Source: Alectoria sarmentosa
Taxonomy: Eukaryota > Ascomycota > Lecanoromycetes > Lecanorales > Parmeliaceae
Reading direction: 5' to 3'
Assembly: GCA_009733775.1 (NCBI GenBank)
Contig: WOGZ01000437.1
Span: forward strand, 1 to 23,101
DNA: 23,101 nucleotides
Shown here: positions 10,331-20,010 of the stretch, in pieces
Layout of the letters: each line of letters begins with the position of its first letter
Position numbering within the stretch: position 1 is the stretch's first letter
Position numbers and translations under genes: made by a program
Notes under the pieces: generated by a model
Told to the model about the DNA's origin: nothing
Seen by the model: only the letters and a program-made list of their open reading frames with translations
The model's database searches: none

Positions 10331-13061
10331 AAAAAGCATATTATATTATATATTTCGATAAAATTTATCGTTTTATATTTTTTAAAAAAAATCAAATTTT
10401 TACGAACTTCGTCGATAATATAATAATTTATATAATCGTAATAAAATATTAAAAATCGAATTTCATTTTTTAAAATTTTGTTATAATTAAATTAATTATA
10501 TATAAATTAATTTATATTTTAAATTTATATTTTAAATAAATTATTTTCTTAACATTTAAATTTAATTAATAAATATATTCGAACGAAATAAGCATTAAAT
10601 TTTAACGACGAAAAATCGTTTTATAATTTATTTATAATTAACGACATAATTATTTATAATAATATTAACGCGCTCGTTTTATTTATTTTATCTTTTATAA
10701 ACTTATTTTCTATCGCGCATATTTTTATAATATTTAATATTTATACGAAATCGAAAATATAATTGTTTTTTTTATCGATATAAATCACGTTAACTTTTAA
10801 TATAAATTAAATATTATTCGTCGTATAAAATAATTTTAATAAATATTTCAACGATTATATATTAAATATAAATTTACGAAAAAAAAGAAAAAAAAATCGA
10901 TATAAATTTTTTTTTATTAAAGATAAAAAAGTCGTTTAAAAGACGAAATAAAAAAAGAAATAAACGATATAAAAATTAAATTGAGAAATAAGATTTTACA
11001 GAAAATATATCGATTATTTAGCGTTTTTTTTTTTTACAATTATATATAATTTTAAATAGATAAAATAATTATATAAGCGCTCGCTTTAACGACGTCGAAA
11101 AATCGCTTTAAAATAATATAAATAATAATTATAACGTTAAAACAATCTTTAAATATAACATTTTCAATCAATTATATTATAAAATTATTTTTATTTAAAT
11201 TTATAAATTTTATAAAAATGATAAAATAAAATAATAATCTTTTTTAATAATATTTAAATTTAGAAAAAAGAAAAAATTGAATTAATAAGCAAAAGAGATT
11301 TTTATCGATAATCGAAATTTAAATTTAATTATTATAAAAAAAAAGTATAAAAAAAGTTTTCTTAATTCGATTAAAAACATTTTACGAAATTAATAATATT
11401 AACATTATTAATTAAAAAAACAAATTTTAATAACGAAGCGAAATATAATTAAAACGTTATATATTTATTATAATATTAAATTTCGAAAAAAGCATTTAAA
11501 TAAAATAAACGATTTCGAAATTCAATTTAAAAACGATAATAATTTTAATTAATATATAAATGAATTTCTAAAAAAAATTAATATAAAATAAAATAAAATT
11601 CGCGAAGATAAATATAAATGTTAAAATTATTTATTATCGTAAATTAAGTAAAAGAAATTAAATAAAATGAATTTTAAAAACGAAATAAAAAGATTTTAAA
11701 AAAAATCGCAATTTTTAATCAAATAACATTACGATAAATTTGAATTTTAATAAAATTTAAATATTAAATTTAAAAACGCGTTTTTTTATATAAATAATAT
11801 AATAATTTATAATTTATAATCATAAATAATATCATTAATTAAATACGATTTATTATATAAACTTTTATAAAATCATAAATTTAAATTATTATTATCGCGT
11901 ATAAACTTTATATAAATTATAAATTTCAATTTTTAATATTTAAATTTTAATTATATTTAAAATTTAATTATATTTAAAATTTAAATATTATTTTATTTTA
12001 TTAAACGTTTTAACGTTTACGCTTCGAAATTACATTTTTTATTTATTTTACTTATTTACGATTTTAATATCATTTTTTAAAAAATTCGAATTATATAAAA
12101 TATTATATTAATTTTAATTGATAAAATTATTATATAAAACTTAATATAACGTTTATTTATTAATATTAAATATATATTACGAATAATTTATAATAATTTA
12201 TAAAATTATCGAAAATTTAAACTTTTTAACTTTTTAAACATATTAATAAAAATGTTTTTTATTTCGAATATTTTATAAACTTTATTAGTTATTTTTTTAT
12301 TTATTTAACGCATTATCTTAATAAATGTTTCTATATATATTTATAACTTTTTATTTATTTTTATTTATTTATAATCGAGTATTAAAATAATTAATAATAA
12401 TTTTTTAACGCGTTTATTATTATTAATAACACTTTTTATATTATAATTAACATTGAATTCGATATTTTATATTTATACGCAATTTTTACGTTAAATTAAT
12501 TAAACATATTATCGAAAAACGCATCGAAATTATTTTTATAATAAATTTAAATTAATAACGTTTTAATCGTTACGTTTTTAATAAATTAAAAACTTTTATA
12601 TATCGATATAAAAATCGTAAATTTATATTAAATATCTTTCTCGCTTATTTAAATTGAATTTATTAAACTTTAAATCTTTTTTTTTCTTTTACTATTTTCG
12701 AATAAATATTATTAATATATTTAAAAAATTAAAATATTCGAACTTTTAATCTCTCGCAATTAAATATTCTTTTCGTTATAATTTCGAATTTAATTTGAAA
12801 ATATATAAGTTTTTTTATCGCTTAAATAATATAATATCGATATTTAATTTATTAAATCTTTCGCTATTTTAATATTTTTTTCGTTTAATTATTATAATGT
12901 GATTTAATTTACTTAAATTTTTAAATAAAATATAATATCGATTATAATATTTATATTATAATATCGTAAATTATATTATAAAATTTAACGTTTAAACTTC
13001 TTTACTTCATTAATTAAAAACAAAAAAAACTTAATTAAAAACTTATATATCGCTTTATTAT
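10331..13061. other. RIP-saturated AT tract, no recognisable gene
   Basis: Both CpA and TpG are strongly depleted, and C and G persist mainly as CpG. I see no protein motif, terminal repeat or RNA gene. Probably one or more transposons mutated beyond recognition by eye. Confidence 0.7.
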
Positions 13062-13260
13062 TGTTAGAAACTACACGTTTAAATTGAAATAATACTTTAT
13101 ACGTAATTTAAATGAAATTTTAATTATGAAGTTTTAAGTATAAATGTATACATATAAAAGTAAAAGGTTAAATTATGATTTGACACGTTAATGTAAGACT
13201 GAATTATAAAATTAACCTTGGTTTATAATGAGTCATAATATCGAAAAATAAATTATAACA
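13062..13260 (-). repeat. 3' LTR of the gypsy element
   Basis: This 199-bp segment begins TGTTAG and ends ATAACA on the + strand, giving the inverted ends TGTTA...TAACA. It lies directly beyond a purine tract and about 270 bp past the end of pol, where a 3' LTR is expected. No second copy was found near 18.3-20.7 kb, so LTR status rests on the ends and context. The possible target-site half is ATTAT (13057-13061), with no partner found. Confidence 0.65.
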
Positions 13261-13273
13261 TTACTCTTCTCTC
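13261..13273 (-). other. polypurine tract next to the 3' LTR
   Basis: On the minus strand this reads GAGAGAAGAGTAA directly upstream of the LTR start TGTTAT. A purine run here is the usual primer for plus-strand DNA synthesis in LTR elements. It stands out because it keeps four G in a region otherwise mostly A and T. Confidence 0.6.
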
Positions 13274-13533
13274 AAGAATACAAACACTTTTATGATTAAA
13301 AAAAAATCGAGAAAAAATCGAAAAATAATCGTAAATACGAAGCGTTTTATGTTATATTCTTTAAGAGTTTTTATTATAAATCAATTAAGTTAAAAGAGAT
13401 TTATCGTGCAATAGCGATAGCGATGTCCGCATTTCTCCACAATTTTATTTATTTTTACGATTTCATAAATTGAAAAAAATCAAGTTTTTTTGTTTTATAA
13501 ACGTAATAAAATATTAATGACGTAAAAAAAAAT
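13274..13533 (-). other. 3' untranslated spacer of the gypsy element
   Basis: Between the apparent end of pol (stop at 13534-13536) and the polypurine tract no continuation of the coding pattern is seen. It contains a short run around 13415-13440 richer in C and G (GCGATAGCGATGTCCGC), of unknown meaning. Confidence 0.5.
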
Positions 13534-13830
13534 TTAATCGTGAGAAATCTTGAAAAACGAATGTGAATCGTCGTGATTTCAATATTTATAATGAAAATTT
13601 GTTATCAAATTTTTTTAATCGATAGCGTTCGTGAAAATTTGTTATGTGAGCGAATTATCGTTATTATTATAATCGATATATTTGATTTTATATATCAAAT
13701 AACCTTTAAACTTTATTATAAAATCTTTTCGTTTTTTATTTATTTTGAAATCAAGAATTTTTTTCATTAAATAATTCACTTTTTTTTTATTTATGTGTAT
13801 AAAAAGAAAAGAGAATTGTCTTTATTTAAA
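13534..13830 (-). pseudogene. pol: chromodomain and C-terminal tail of gypsy Pol
   Basis: Minus-strand translation continues from integrase into KKILDFKI (about 13767-13744), RKDFIIKFKGYL (about 13728-13693) and then a tail with NFHYKY near 13590. The LeuAsp...KFKGY arrangement is that of a chromodomain (the usual pattern is ILD...YLVKWKGY). Such domains follow integrase in chromoviruses and steer insertion to heterochromatin. One expected Trp reads as Phe or Ile-like, and stops occur at about 13652, 13616 and 13582. The final stop at 13534-13536 may be original or RIP-made. Identification depends on its place after integrase as much as on its residues. Confidence 0.8.
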
Positions 13831-14960
13831 TAAAAAATTATTAATAATATTATATAATAATTAAAAGTGAAAAATTAAAAAAACACTTTTTATCGTATTG
13901 AGTAAATTGAATTTATATATCGAATTATTAATGACTTATACGATTTTGAATAATTTTATATTTTTGTGATCGAGAGATTTATTGAATTTTGTAATTTTAA
14001 TGTTACGACAATTTAACATAATTAAATCGTTAAATCGTAATTCAAATGATAATAAATAACGTCGATTTGCGTATTTCTTTTAAATGTTTCGAATTTAAAT
14101 AAATTTTTATCGAAAATAAATTTTCATTTTCTCAATTTTTTTTATAAAATTGTTTATAATTACGATATCTTTTTTCGTTTTTTAAATTGCGTTAACATTT
14201 TATAATGTGAGAGATTTAATATCGAAACGAGATATATATTTCTTTATAATTAAAAAAGAGATAACTTTTATAAAAACGTTTTTAATTAAATTAATTTTAA
14301 ATTTTACAATAAATAAAAAGTTTACTCAATCTTTTTGATTATAATTTATATATGTGCGAAGATATTATTTTAACGCGAAGTTTGCGTTTTTCGTTTAATC
14401 GTTAATTTTTGAATAAAATATAATGAAAAACTTTAACTTTATATCAATTCTCGCACATAATCTTTATTAAAAATAAACGATAAATTGCGTGTCTCGATTA
14501 AAAATAATAATTAACGAATATTCTTTTTCTTTTTAAATTTATTCGAAAAAGATTTATATTATAATCTTTACGTTAAGAGAATTTAAAAACACGAATTTTT
14601 TTTTCTTTATTAATCGATTCACAATAATTATAATATGTTGATATTTTTTATCATATTTATTATAAATAAATAATGAGATAATAAAGTTAATGAAAATGTT
14701 TTTTTAATATCGATTTAATATAAAAAAAGATTTGAGAAGCTCATATTTCTCTTTTTTATAACTTTTAAATCGTTTATAAATATAACAATTATTTATAAAT
14801 TTAAAAACGATGTTTATTATCTCGAATTAATAATAATAAATGTTGATTTTATTATATATGATAACACGTTTTATATGATCGTTTAATAACGAATCGTATA
14901 TGAATTTAATTATTTGTGTTTTAAGTTTCGCATCATTAAATACGTATAATCGTCTTCGCA
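13831..14960 (-). pseudogene. pol: integrase of the gypsy element, catalytic triad destroyed
   Basis: Minus-strand translation shows the zinc-binding region (DHIKRVIIYNKINIYYY from 14880, then NCYIYKRF near 14787), the core (NIFINFIISL from 14700, VNRLIKKKKF from 14620, FNRDTQFI near 14502, D-stop-TKNANF from 14400) and a C-terminal part with YANRRYLLSFE and LNCRNIKITKF down to about 13980. Compared with the family D,D(35)E pattern, both Asp read as Asn and the Glu as Lys, each a coding-strand G-to-A change. One HHCC His reads as Tyr and one Cys as Tyr. A shift of frame is needed near 14930, between the segment before it and YDSLLN. Integrase would insert the cDNA into the host genome. Confidence 0.93.
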
Positions 14961-15359
14961 TATATAAAGAATCGTTTTTTAATTGATAATTTTCAAGTTT
15001 CAATCGAAAATCTTTTTTGATTAAGTTTTGAAGAATTTTTTTTTTGTTCGATATTTTTCATATAAATGATTCGTTGAAAAATGTTATTTTTCTTATATAA
15101 ATTTTTCATTTTTAATATAATATTCGATTCGATGATGAAATTATTTATTAATTTTTTTATTAATTTTTTGATAAATGATTTCGAGATAATTAATAATAAT
15201 TTTTTTAATAACTTTTCATCGTCGATGTCTTTTTCATTTAAATTATAAATTATAATTGTTAAATTATAAATCGTTTAAGAGATTTCGTTTAAAAATAAAA
15301 ACGCGAGGTTTAGCGCTTATTATATTTTCGTTTTTAAATGTTTTGTTTTTAAAAGCATT

Positions 15360-15840
15360 TGATATTGATGCTATTTTTTGTTATTAATGTTATTTTTTAA
15401 AAGATCGTCGAATCGATGAATTAAATTATTTGATTTAATGTCTTATTTTCTTGATTTATATGTGATATGAAAATTGAATTTAAAAAGAAATTTCGCTTAA
15501 TGTGTTTATTTTCGATTTAATTGCTTTATTATTATAAAATATTCGAAATTTTTATAATTTATGAAAATCTTAATTAAATCGTTAATTAACGTTTTAATTA
15601 ATTTTGAATATTATTTCTCGAAGACGCGTATAATAATTAACAATTTTTTGTCGTAAATTTCGTAATTGTATTTTTGAGGAGATATTTTTTTTGATATGAA
15701 AGCGATTAAACGTAAAACGTCTTGATCGTTTTTTTGAAAGAATATCGCAATTATTATATAATCAGAAACATCGATTTTGATTCAAATTTTTTTATTAAAA
15801 TTGAAATGTGCGAGCACGAATGTAATTATGAAAATCTCTT
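15360..15840 (-). pseudogene. pol: RNase H domain of gypsy Pol
   Basis: Minus-strand reading gives FVLAHFNFNKKI then KIDVSDYIIIAIF (Asp codon at 15772-15770), LIAFISKKISPQKYNY (from about 15709), EIYDKKLLIIIRVFEK (from about 15661), IKIFINYKNFEYF (near 15570) and NRK followed by stops near 15500. These match the order of Ty3/gypsy RNase H, which degrades RNA in RNA:DNA hybrids. The first catalytic Asp (in DVSDY) is preserved, while the later TDHKNL-type Asp reads Asn. Stops fall where Gln and Trp are expected. It is continuous in frame with the reverse transcriptase. Confidence 0.93.
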
Positions 15841-16620
15841 TTAATTTTTTAAAAGTCTTTTATTTTGAATTGTTTAATGTTTATGAAAACATAAATAATT
15901 TTTGTTCGATTCGCGTAAAATTAAACAATAACGTTATAATTCTTAAATATTCGTATATAAATCTTTTGTAAAAATTTGCGAATTCTAAAAAAGCTTATAT
16001 GTCTTTTACGCATTTTGACGCTTTTTAATTTCGTATCGTTTTAATCTTTTGCGAATTCATTTTAAGATTTTCTATGATTATAATAAATTCAAAATATTTT
16101 ATTTATTTCGTATAAAATTCACATTTGTTAATGTTCAAATATAAATTAATTTGTTGTAATTTCTTTAAAATCTTTTTTATATAATTAATGTGTTTCTTTT
16201 TAATATTATTATAAATTAAAATGTCGTTTAAATACGCAAAATAAAATATATCGAGATATTCGCGCAAAATATCGTTAATAAAAGTTTGAAAAGTGTTTAA
16301 CGCATTGTATAGTTCGAAAGATATTATCACATATTCGAATAAATTATATTTTATCAAAAACGTTATTTTCTTTTCGTATTCTTTTTTAATTTTAATTTTG
16401 TTAAATGCGATAATTATGTCGAATTTAATATATTATTTGATTATATATAATTTTGCTAAAATATCTTTTATTAATGAAAATGCATTTCGATTTTAAATAA
16501 TTAAAACGTTTAACGCACGATAATTCACGTAAATGCGTAAATCATTATTGAATTTTTTTACGATTAATATGAAAGCGCGGCATATAAAAAAATATGTAAT
16601 CGAATATAATCTTTTTTTAA
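15841..16620 (-). pseudogene. pol: reverse transcriptase of the gypsy element, active site YLND
   Basis: Minus-strand translation runs from KKRLYSITYFF (16618) through FNNDLRIYVNYRALN, NAFSLIKDILAKL, KFDIIIAFNKIKI, NLFEYVIISFEL, NTFQTFINDILREYLDIF, AYLNDILIY (Asn codon 16228-16226), KCEFYTK, NLKMNSQKIKTIRN to AFLEFANFYKRF near 15950. This is the full palm and thumb order of a Ty3/gypsy reverse transcriptase. The family active site is YLDD: the first Asp reads Asn here, while the upstream catalytic Asp (KFD) is kept. Trp and Gln positions have become stops; the longest open stretch is 16103-16357. The enzyme copied element RNA into cDNA and cannot be active in this copy. Confidence 0.96.
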
Positions 16621-17099
16621 CATTTTCTCGATATATTTTTTAATAATTGTGATTTATTTTTTTAATATCTTATAAACACGTTTAATAAACGATATTATTT
16701 TTATTTATAACTCGATAAAATGATTCATCTTTTTATAAAATAAGAGCTTATTAATTTTCATCAAATTTTAAACATTAATTTATTTGTGATACGCTTTAAG
16801 CATTTTGATTTTCAATTTCTTTAATATAATTAAATCTTTTTATAACTTTTAAAAGAATTTTTCGTAATCTTTTAATGTGATGATTACGACGTTTATCGTA
16901 AATTTTGAAAAATGATCTTCATTTTTTAATTCATATATCAATTTTTTAAAATCTTTTAATCATATAATATATATTTGATTATTTTCTTTTTTCGTTATGC
17001 GAATAAAAGCATATATAAAGATCTTAATAATATTAATCTCTTTTATATATTTTTTCTTTTTTGATTTCGAAGATTCATTATAAATCGTGAAAAATTAAT
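16621..17099 (-). pseudogene. pol: protease - reverse transcriptase linker of gypsy Pol
   Basis: This lies between the recognisable protease and reverse transcriptase, in the position of the poorly conserved linker. The same mutation pattern (TpG kept, CpA lost on the + strand) continues through it. I did not find distinct motifs, so it is assigned by position only. Confidence 0.6.
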
Positions 17100-17478
17100 A
17101 ATGTAATAAATAATCAATCGTGTAATAATTTAAATTAAAAATAAAAGATTTTTTTGCGAAAAATATTTGAAGATTATATAATTTCATTTATGATATTTTC
17201 AAAATAATATTATATTTGTTTAATGAGATAATTAAAGATTATAATTTTTTAATGTGATATTTTAGCGTAAATTGAAATTCTGTTATATATATAATGTTTG
17301 ATATTAATTTGTCGTCGATTAATCTCAATTTATATGATTTAATTAATGACATCGTTGATAATTTATGTTTTTTGATATAATTTATATTTACGAAATTTTT
17401 TGTTAAAACTTTCGTATTCGTTAAATAATTCGCATTAATCGATTTTTTTTGAATATATATATATTTATAAAAATTCAA
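17100..17478 (-). pseudogene. pol: retropepsin-type aspartic protease of the gypsy element
   Basis: A minus-strand frame (17478-17239, open for 79 codons) reads NANYLTNTKVL, then FVNINYIKKHKLSTM, SYKLRLIDDKL and EFQFTLKYHIKKL. It continues past a stop into NKYNIILKIS, MKLYN and AKKSFIF down to about 17120. The order fits a retropepsin-like protease domain: the active-site D(T/S)G loop, here TNTK, followed later by an IILG-type strand, here IILK. Both the active-site Asp and Gly of the family are altered. The protease would cut the Gag-Pol precursor. Its place between gag and reverse transcriptase agrees. Confidence 0.8.
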
Positions 17479-17639
17479 TTGTCTTTTTTATTTTAATTTT
17501 TCGATAAAATCGTAAAAGAAGAGAATAACGATAACGAGGTTTTTCGAATTTATTATTTATAATTGCTTTATTCTTTTACGCATTTGATTTTTAACTTCTT
17601 TAAAAACGACTTTATTAAAAAGATTTAATTTCTCGAATT

Positions 17640-18293
17640 CAATTCGACAAAAGAATTTATATTTGCTTTTAAGATTTCGAATTCGAAAATTATTAATTTG
17701 ATAACGACATTTTTTTTCGTCGATTATTTAACGAGTTTACACGCATCGAAAACGTTATTATTATAATATTTATATTCAAATTTCAAATATTTATAACATC
17801 GTTTTTACTTCTTTAACGCTTATGCTTAATATTTTAATATTCGATATCGATTTTTGAATTTTATAAATTCGATAAATTGATTTTTTTTAATTCGAGAACG
17901 TGAATTCGATATTATCGAAAAATCTTTTCGATTTTTCGATGTTATCGCAAATGTTTCTTTTAATATTACTTTTTTAAAAACAATTTTATATGCTTTATTA
18001 TTAATTCGAAATTTTATGTTAAATTAACGTAATTGAGTTATGAAAATAAGAAAATCGATAAAAATAATGTTATTTATAATTTTATTTCTCAATCGTTAAA
18101 AGATTAATCTTTTCAAATAACTTCGTTTCGACGAATTAATGAAATTTAAGAAAATAATTTTAATAATAAAGCGAGCGTAAAAAGCAGAGAAAGACTTTTT
18201 GAAATTTTTAATATTTATTACGAACTTAAAATTTTGAAATTTTGTTTCCGCTTTTTGTTTTCGATTAATTTTCACGAATAATAAAGGGTGATA
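17640..18293 (-). pseudogene. gag: Gag of the gypsy element, N-terminal part missing
   Basis: From about 18293 downward the minus strand reads RKQKAETKFQNFKF, SFSAFYARF (from 18194) and SSKRSYLKRLIF. After a stop come RNKIINN, FIDFLIFITQLR, AYKIVFKKV and, near 17800, CYKYLKFEYKYY, which resembles a zinc knuckle with Cys and His changed to Tyr. This is the usual order for a fungal gypsy Gag. The conserved region before RKQKAE is absent: beyond 18293 the frame runs into the 21-bp tandem repeats of block R2. The truncation is therefore a structural break, not RIP. Gag would form the particle. Confidence 0.8.
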
Positions 18294-18295
18294 AT

Positions 18296-18337
18296 AAATG
18301 TATATCACTTTTTGATAAATGTACACCACTTTTTAAT
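18296..18337. repeat. two 21-bp tandem units at the R2 edge
   Basis: AAATGTATATCACTTTTTGAT (18296-18316, last base omitted from the comparison) is followed by AAATGTACACCACTTTTTAAT-like sequence to 18337, with a more divergent third unit after it. The R1 counterpart near 9179-9220 is AT-simplified but keeps the ATTACTTTT spacing. These units mark the start of the repeat block next to the broken gag. Confidence 0.7.
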
Positions 18338-18761
18338 ACATATACACTCTCATTTATTTTGTATACCTTTATCGACGCATAACTCTTTTTGAAATTCTTG
18401 AAAAAAGTGAAATATATAATCAAATAAATCTTCGTAAAAATTAAAAGCTATAATGCAATAATTAAAAAGTAAGTTTATAATTTCATTTGATTGAAAAATT
18501 CAATTAATCATCATTTATAGCGACGTTAAAATTGATATTAATATTTAATCACGTCGTGCGTTTTAACAGACGCGCAGATATTATATAAAAAAAAATTTAA
18601 AGTACATAAATTCTCGAGATAATCGCTATAATATTCGTCGAATCGACGTTACAACGTTTTGAAAAAAATATCGTGCGTTAATCAATTTATTACTTCGATT
18701 AAACGTTATAGTTTCTCTTTTTTTTTTGAACGATTATATAAGCAAATAAACAAGCAAATAA

Positions 18762-18845
18762 GCAAGCAAGTAAGCAAGCAAACAAATAAATAAAGTATTA
18801 TTACAACGATACTTTATTTACTTGTTTATTTACTTATTTACTTGC
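18762..18845. repeat. 37-bp inverted repeat with 10-nt loop in R2
   Basis: The arm 18762-18798 and the reverse complement of 18809-18845 agree at 31 of 37 positions by my count, and all six mismatches are transitions, so most could still pair as G-U in RNA. The loop is TATTACAACG. The arms are built from AAGC/AAAT/AAGT four-base repeats. The palindrome ATCGTCGCGACGAT (18846-18859) follows immediately. The R1 counterpart is shorter and AT-converted. Confidence 0.85.
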
Positions 18846-18878
18846 ATCGTCGCGACGATAAATAAATAAATATAAATA

Positions 18879-19122
18879 ACGAAATTTATAAAAAGCAGAG
18901 CGAAGAGCGAAACAAAAATAATTTATTTTTTTGATATGAAATTAAAATTTAATAACGGCGACATCGATAAATGAGATTATCTTATACGACGTCGAAATCT
19001 TTTATGAATATATGAAATGTAAAATAAAACGTCTTTGAATGTAAAAAGATCTGCGTCGTCGTTATAAACGACTTAATCGAATATTATTTGATTATTTCAT
19101 ATATAATTATTTAAACAAATAT
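18879..19122. repeat. tandem duplication in R2, first unit
   Basis: It begins ACGAAATTTATAAA and ends AACAAATAT, as does the second unit. Shared internal marks are CGACATCGAT, ACGACGTCGAAATC and AAACGTCTTTGAAT. R1 contains this segment once, and only its first two thirds. Confidence 0.85.
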
Positions 19123-19129
19123 TGAAACG

Positions 19130-19386
19130 ACGAAATTTATAAAGAAAATTTGCGAAGAGCAAAGTGGAAAACGAAGTGAAAATGATTTATTCTTTTAATA
19201 TAAAGTCAGAATTTAATAATAACGACATCGATGAATGAGAATATATCGCACGACGTCGAAATCTTTTATAAATATATGAAACGTAAAATAAGACGTCTTT
19301 GAATATAAAAAGATTTACGTCGTTATTATAAACGATTTAATCGAATATCGCTTAATTATTTTATATATAATTACTTAAACAAATAT
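19130..19386. repeat. tandem duplication in R2, second unit
   Basis: This is a second copy of 18879-19122, displaced by about 251-264 bp because of small indels in the purine-rich GCGAAGAGC segment near its start. The differences elsewhere are largely transitions. Together the two units form a tandem repeat pair longer than 240 bp each. Confidence 0.85.
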
Positions 19387-20010
19387 CTTAATATTAAAAA
19401 TTGAATAACTTAAAAACTTTTATAAATAAAAAATAATAATTAAGCGAATAATGTATTAAGTAATATTTAATAATTAAAAGAAGTTTTTATACGCCCGTGT
19501 ATATGCGCAAATAATTAATATAAAACTTCGCATTAAAGAAACAATAAAGAACATCAAATTCAAATTTCAATATCAGATAATGCATTTCTCATTAAAAAAT
19601 ATTGAAAATTGAATTACTTTTTTCTTTACTTTAAAAAAATTTAATAAAACCTCTCTTTATAAGATTATAAAAAAAATTTAAATGACGATAAAGCTTTATG
19701 ATTGCACTTTTTACATATAACATATCAAACGATTAAATTATGTTAAAAACACGTCATCAAATAACTTATTAATAAATCTTTATACGCGAGACTTATTTAA
19801 AAGAATAATATAATAAAATGTAAATAAATTCATAATGTAACTCAGCTTCATCTCTTGTTAATTCATATTACTTATAATAACTTTAATTTAAATGATATTA
19901 AATAAAAAGAGAAAAAAGTTTATAATTAATTAATAAAAGATCGAAAAGATAAAAATGTGATTTAATATAAGATAAATTAATTAAAATGTGAAAAATATAA
20001 AAAAAAAGAA

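Larger units (their letters stand above)
13062..18293 (-). mobile_element. Ty3/gypsy chromovirus, 5'-truncated and RIP-inactivated
   Basis: Read on the minus strand the order is gag, aspartic protease, reverse transcriptase, RNase H, integrase, chromodomain, polypurine tract, 3' LTR. This is the diagnostic Ty3/gypsy order (integrase last), and the chromodomain after integrase places it among chromoviruses. The pol domains read in one frame for over 2.5 kb apart from RIP stops and one probable frameshift near 14930. The gag N-terminal part and 5' LTR are missing: at about 18290 the gag sequence meets repeat block R2. On the + strand this region keeps TpG and has lost most CpA. Confidence 0.95.
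18290..20010. repeat. dispersed repeat block, copy R2 (less mutated, longer)
   Basis: This is the direct-orientation partner of 9175-10330, with shared 20-mers listed there. R2 keeps many CA and TG where R1 has TA, so it was hit more lightly or later. It is about 560 bp longer through an expanded hairpin region (18740-18845), a tandem duplication (18879-19386) and an extra stretch near 19390-19560. It opens with 21-bp tandem units and abuts the truncated gag. No coding frame or LTR ends were recognised; weak similarity to R1 may extend a little into gag. Confidence 0.85.

Noticed and set aside
13573..13770. A 65-codon frame on the + strand
   Set aside because: It lies opposite the chromodomain region of the gypsy Pol on the minus strand and has no motif of its own; a shadow frame.
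15777..15971. A 64-codon + strand frame
   Set aside because: Antisense to the reverse transcriptase - RNase H junction, which has clear family motifs on the minus strand.
16293..16496. A 67-codon + strand frame
   Set aside because: Antisense to the reverse transcriptase palm region.
18737..18800. Simple AAGC/AAAT microsatellite only
   Set aside because: It pairs with 18809-18845 as an extended inverted repeat, so it was recorded as a hairpin and not just as a microsatellite.
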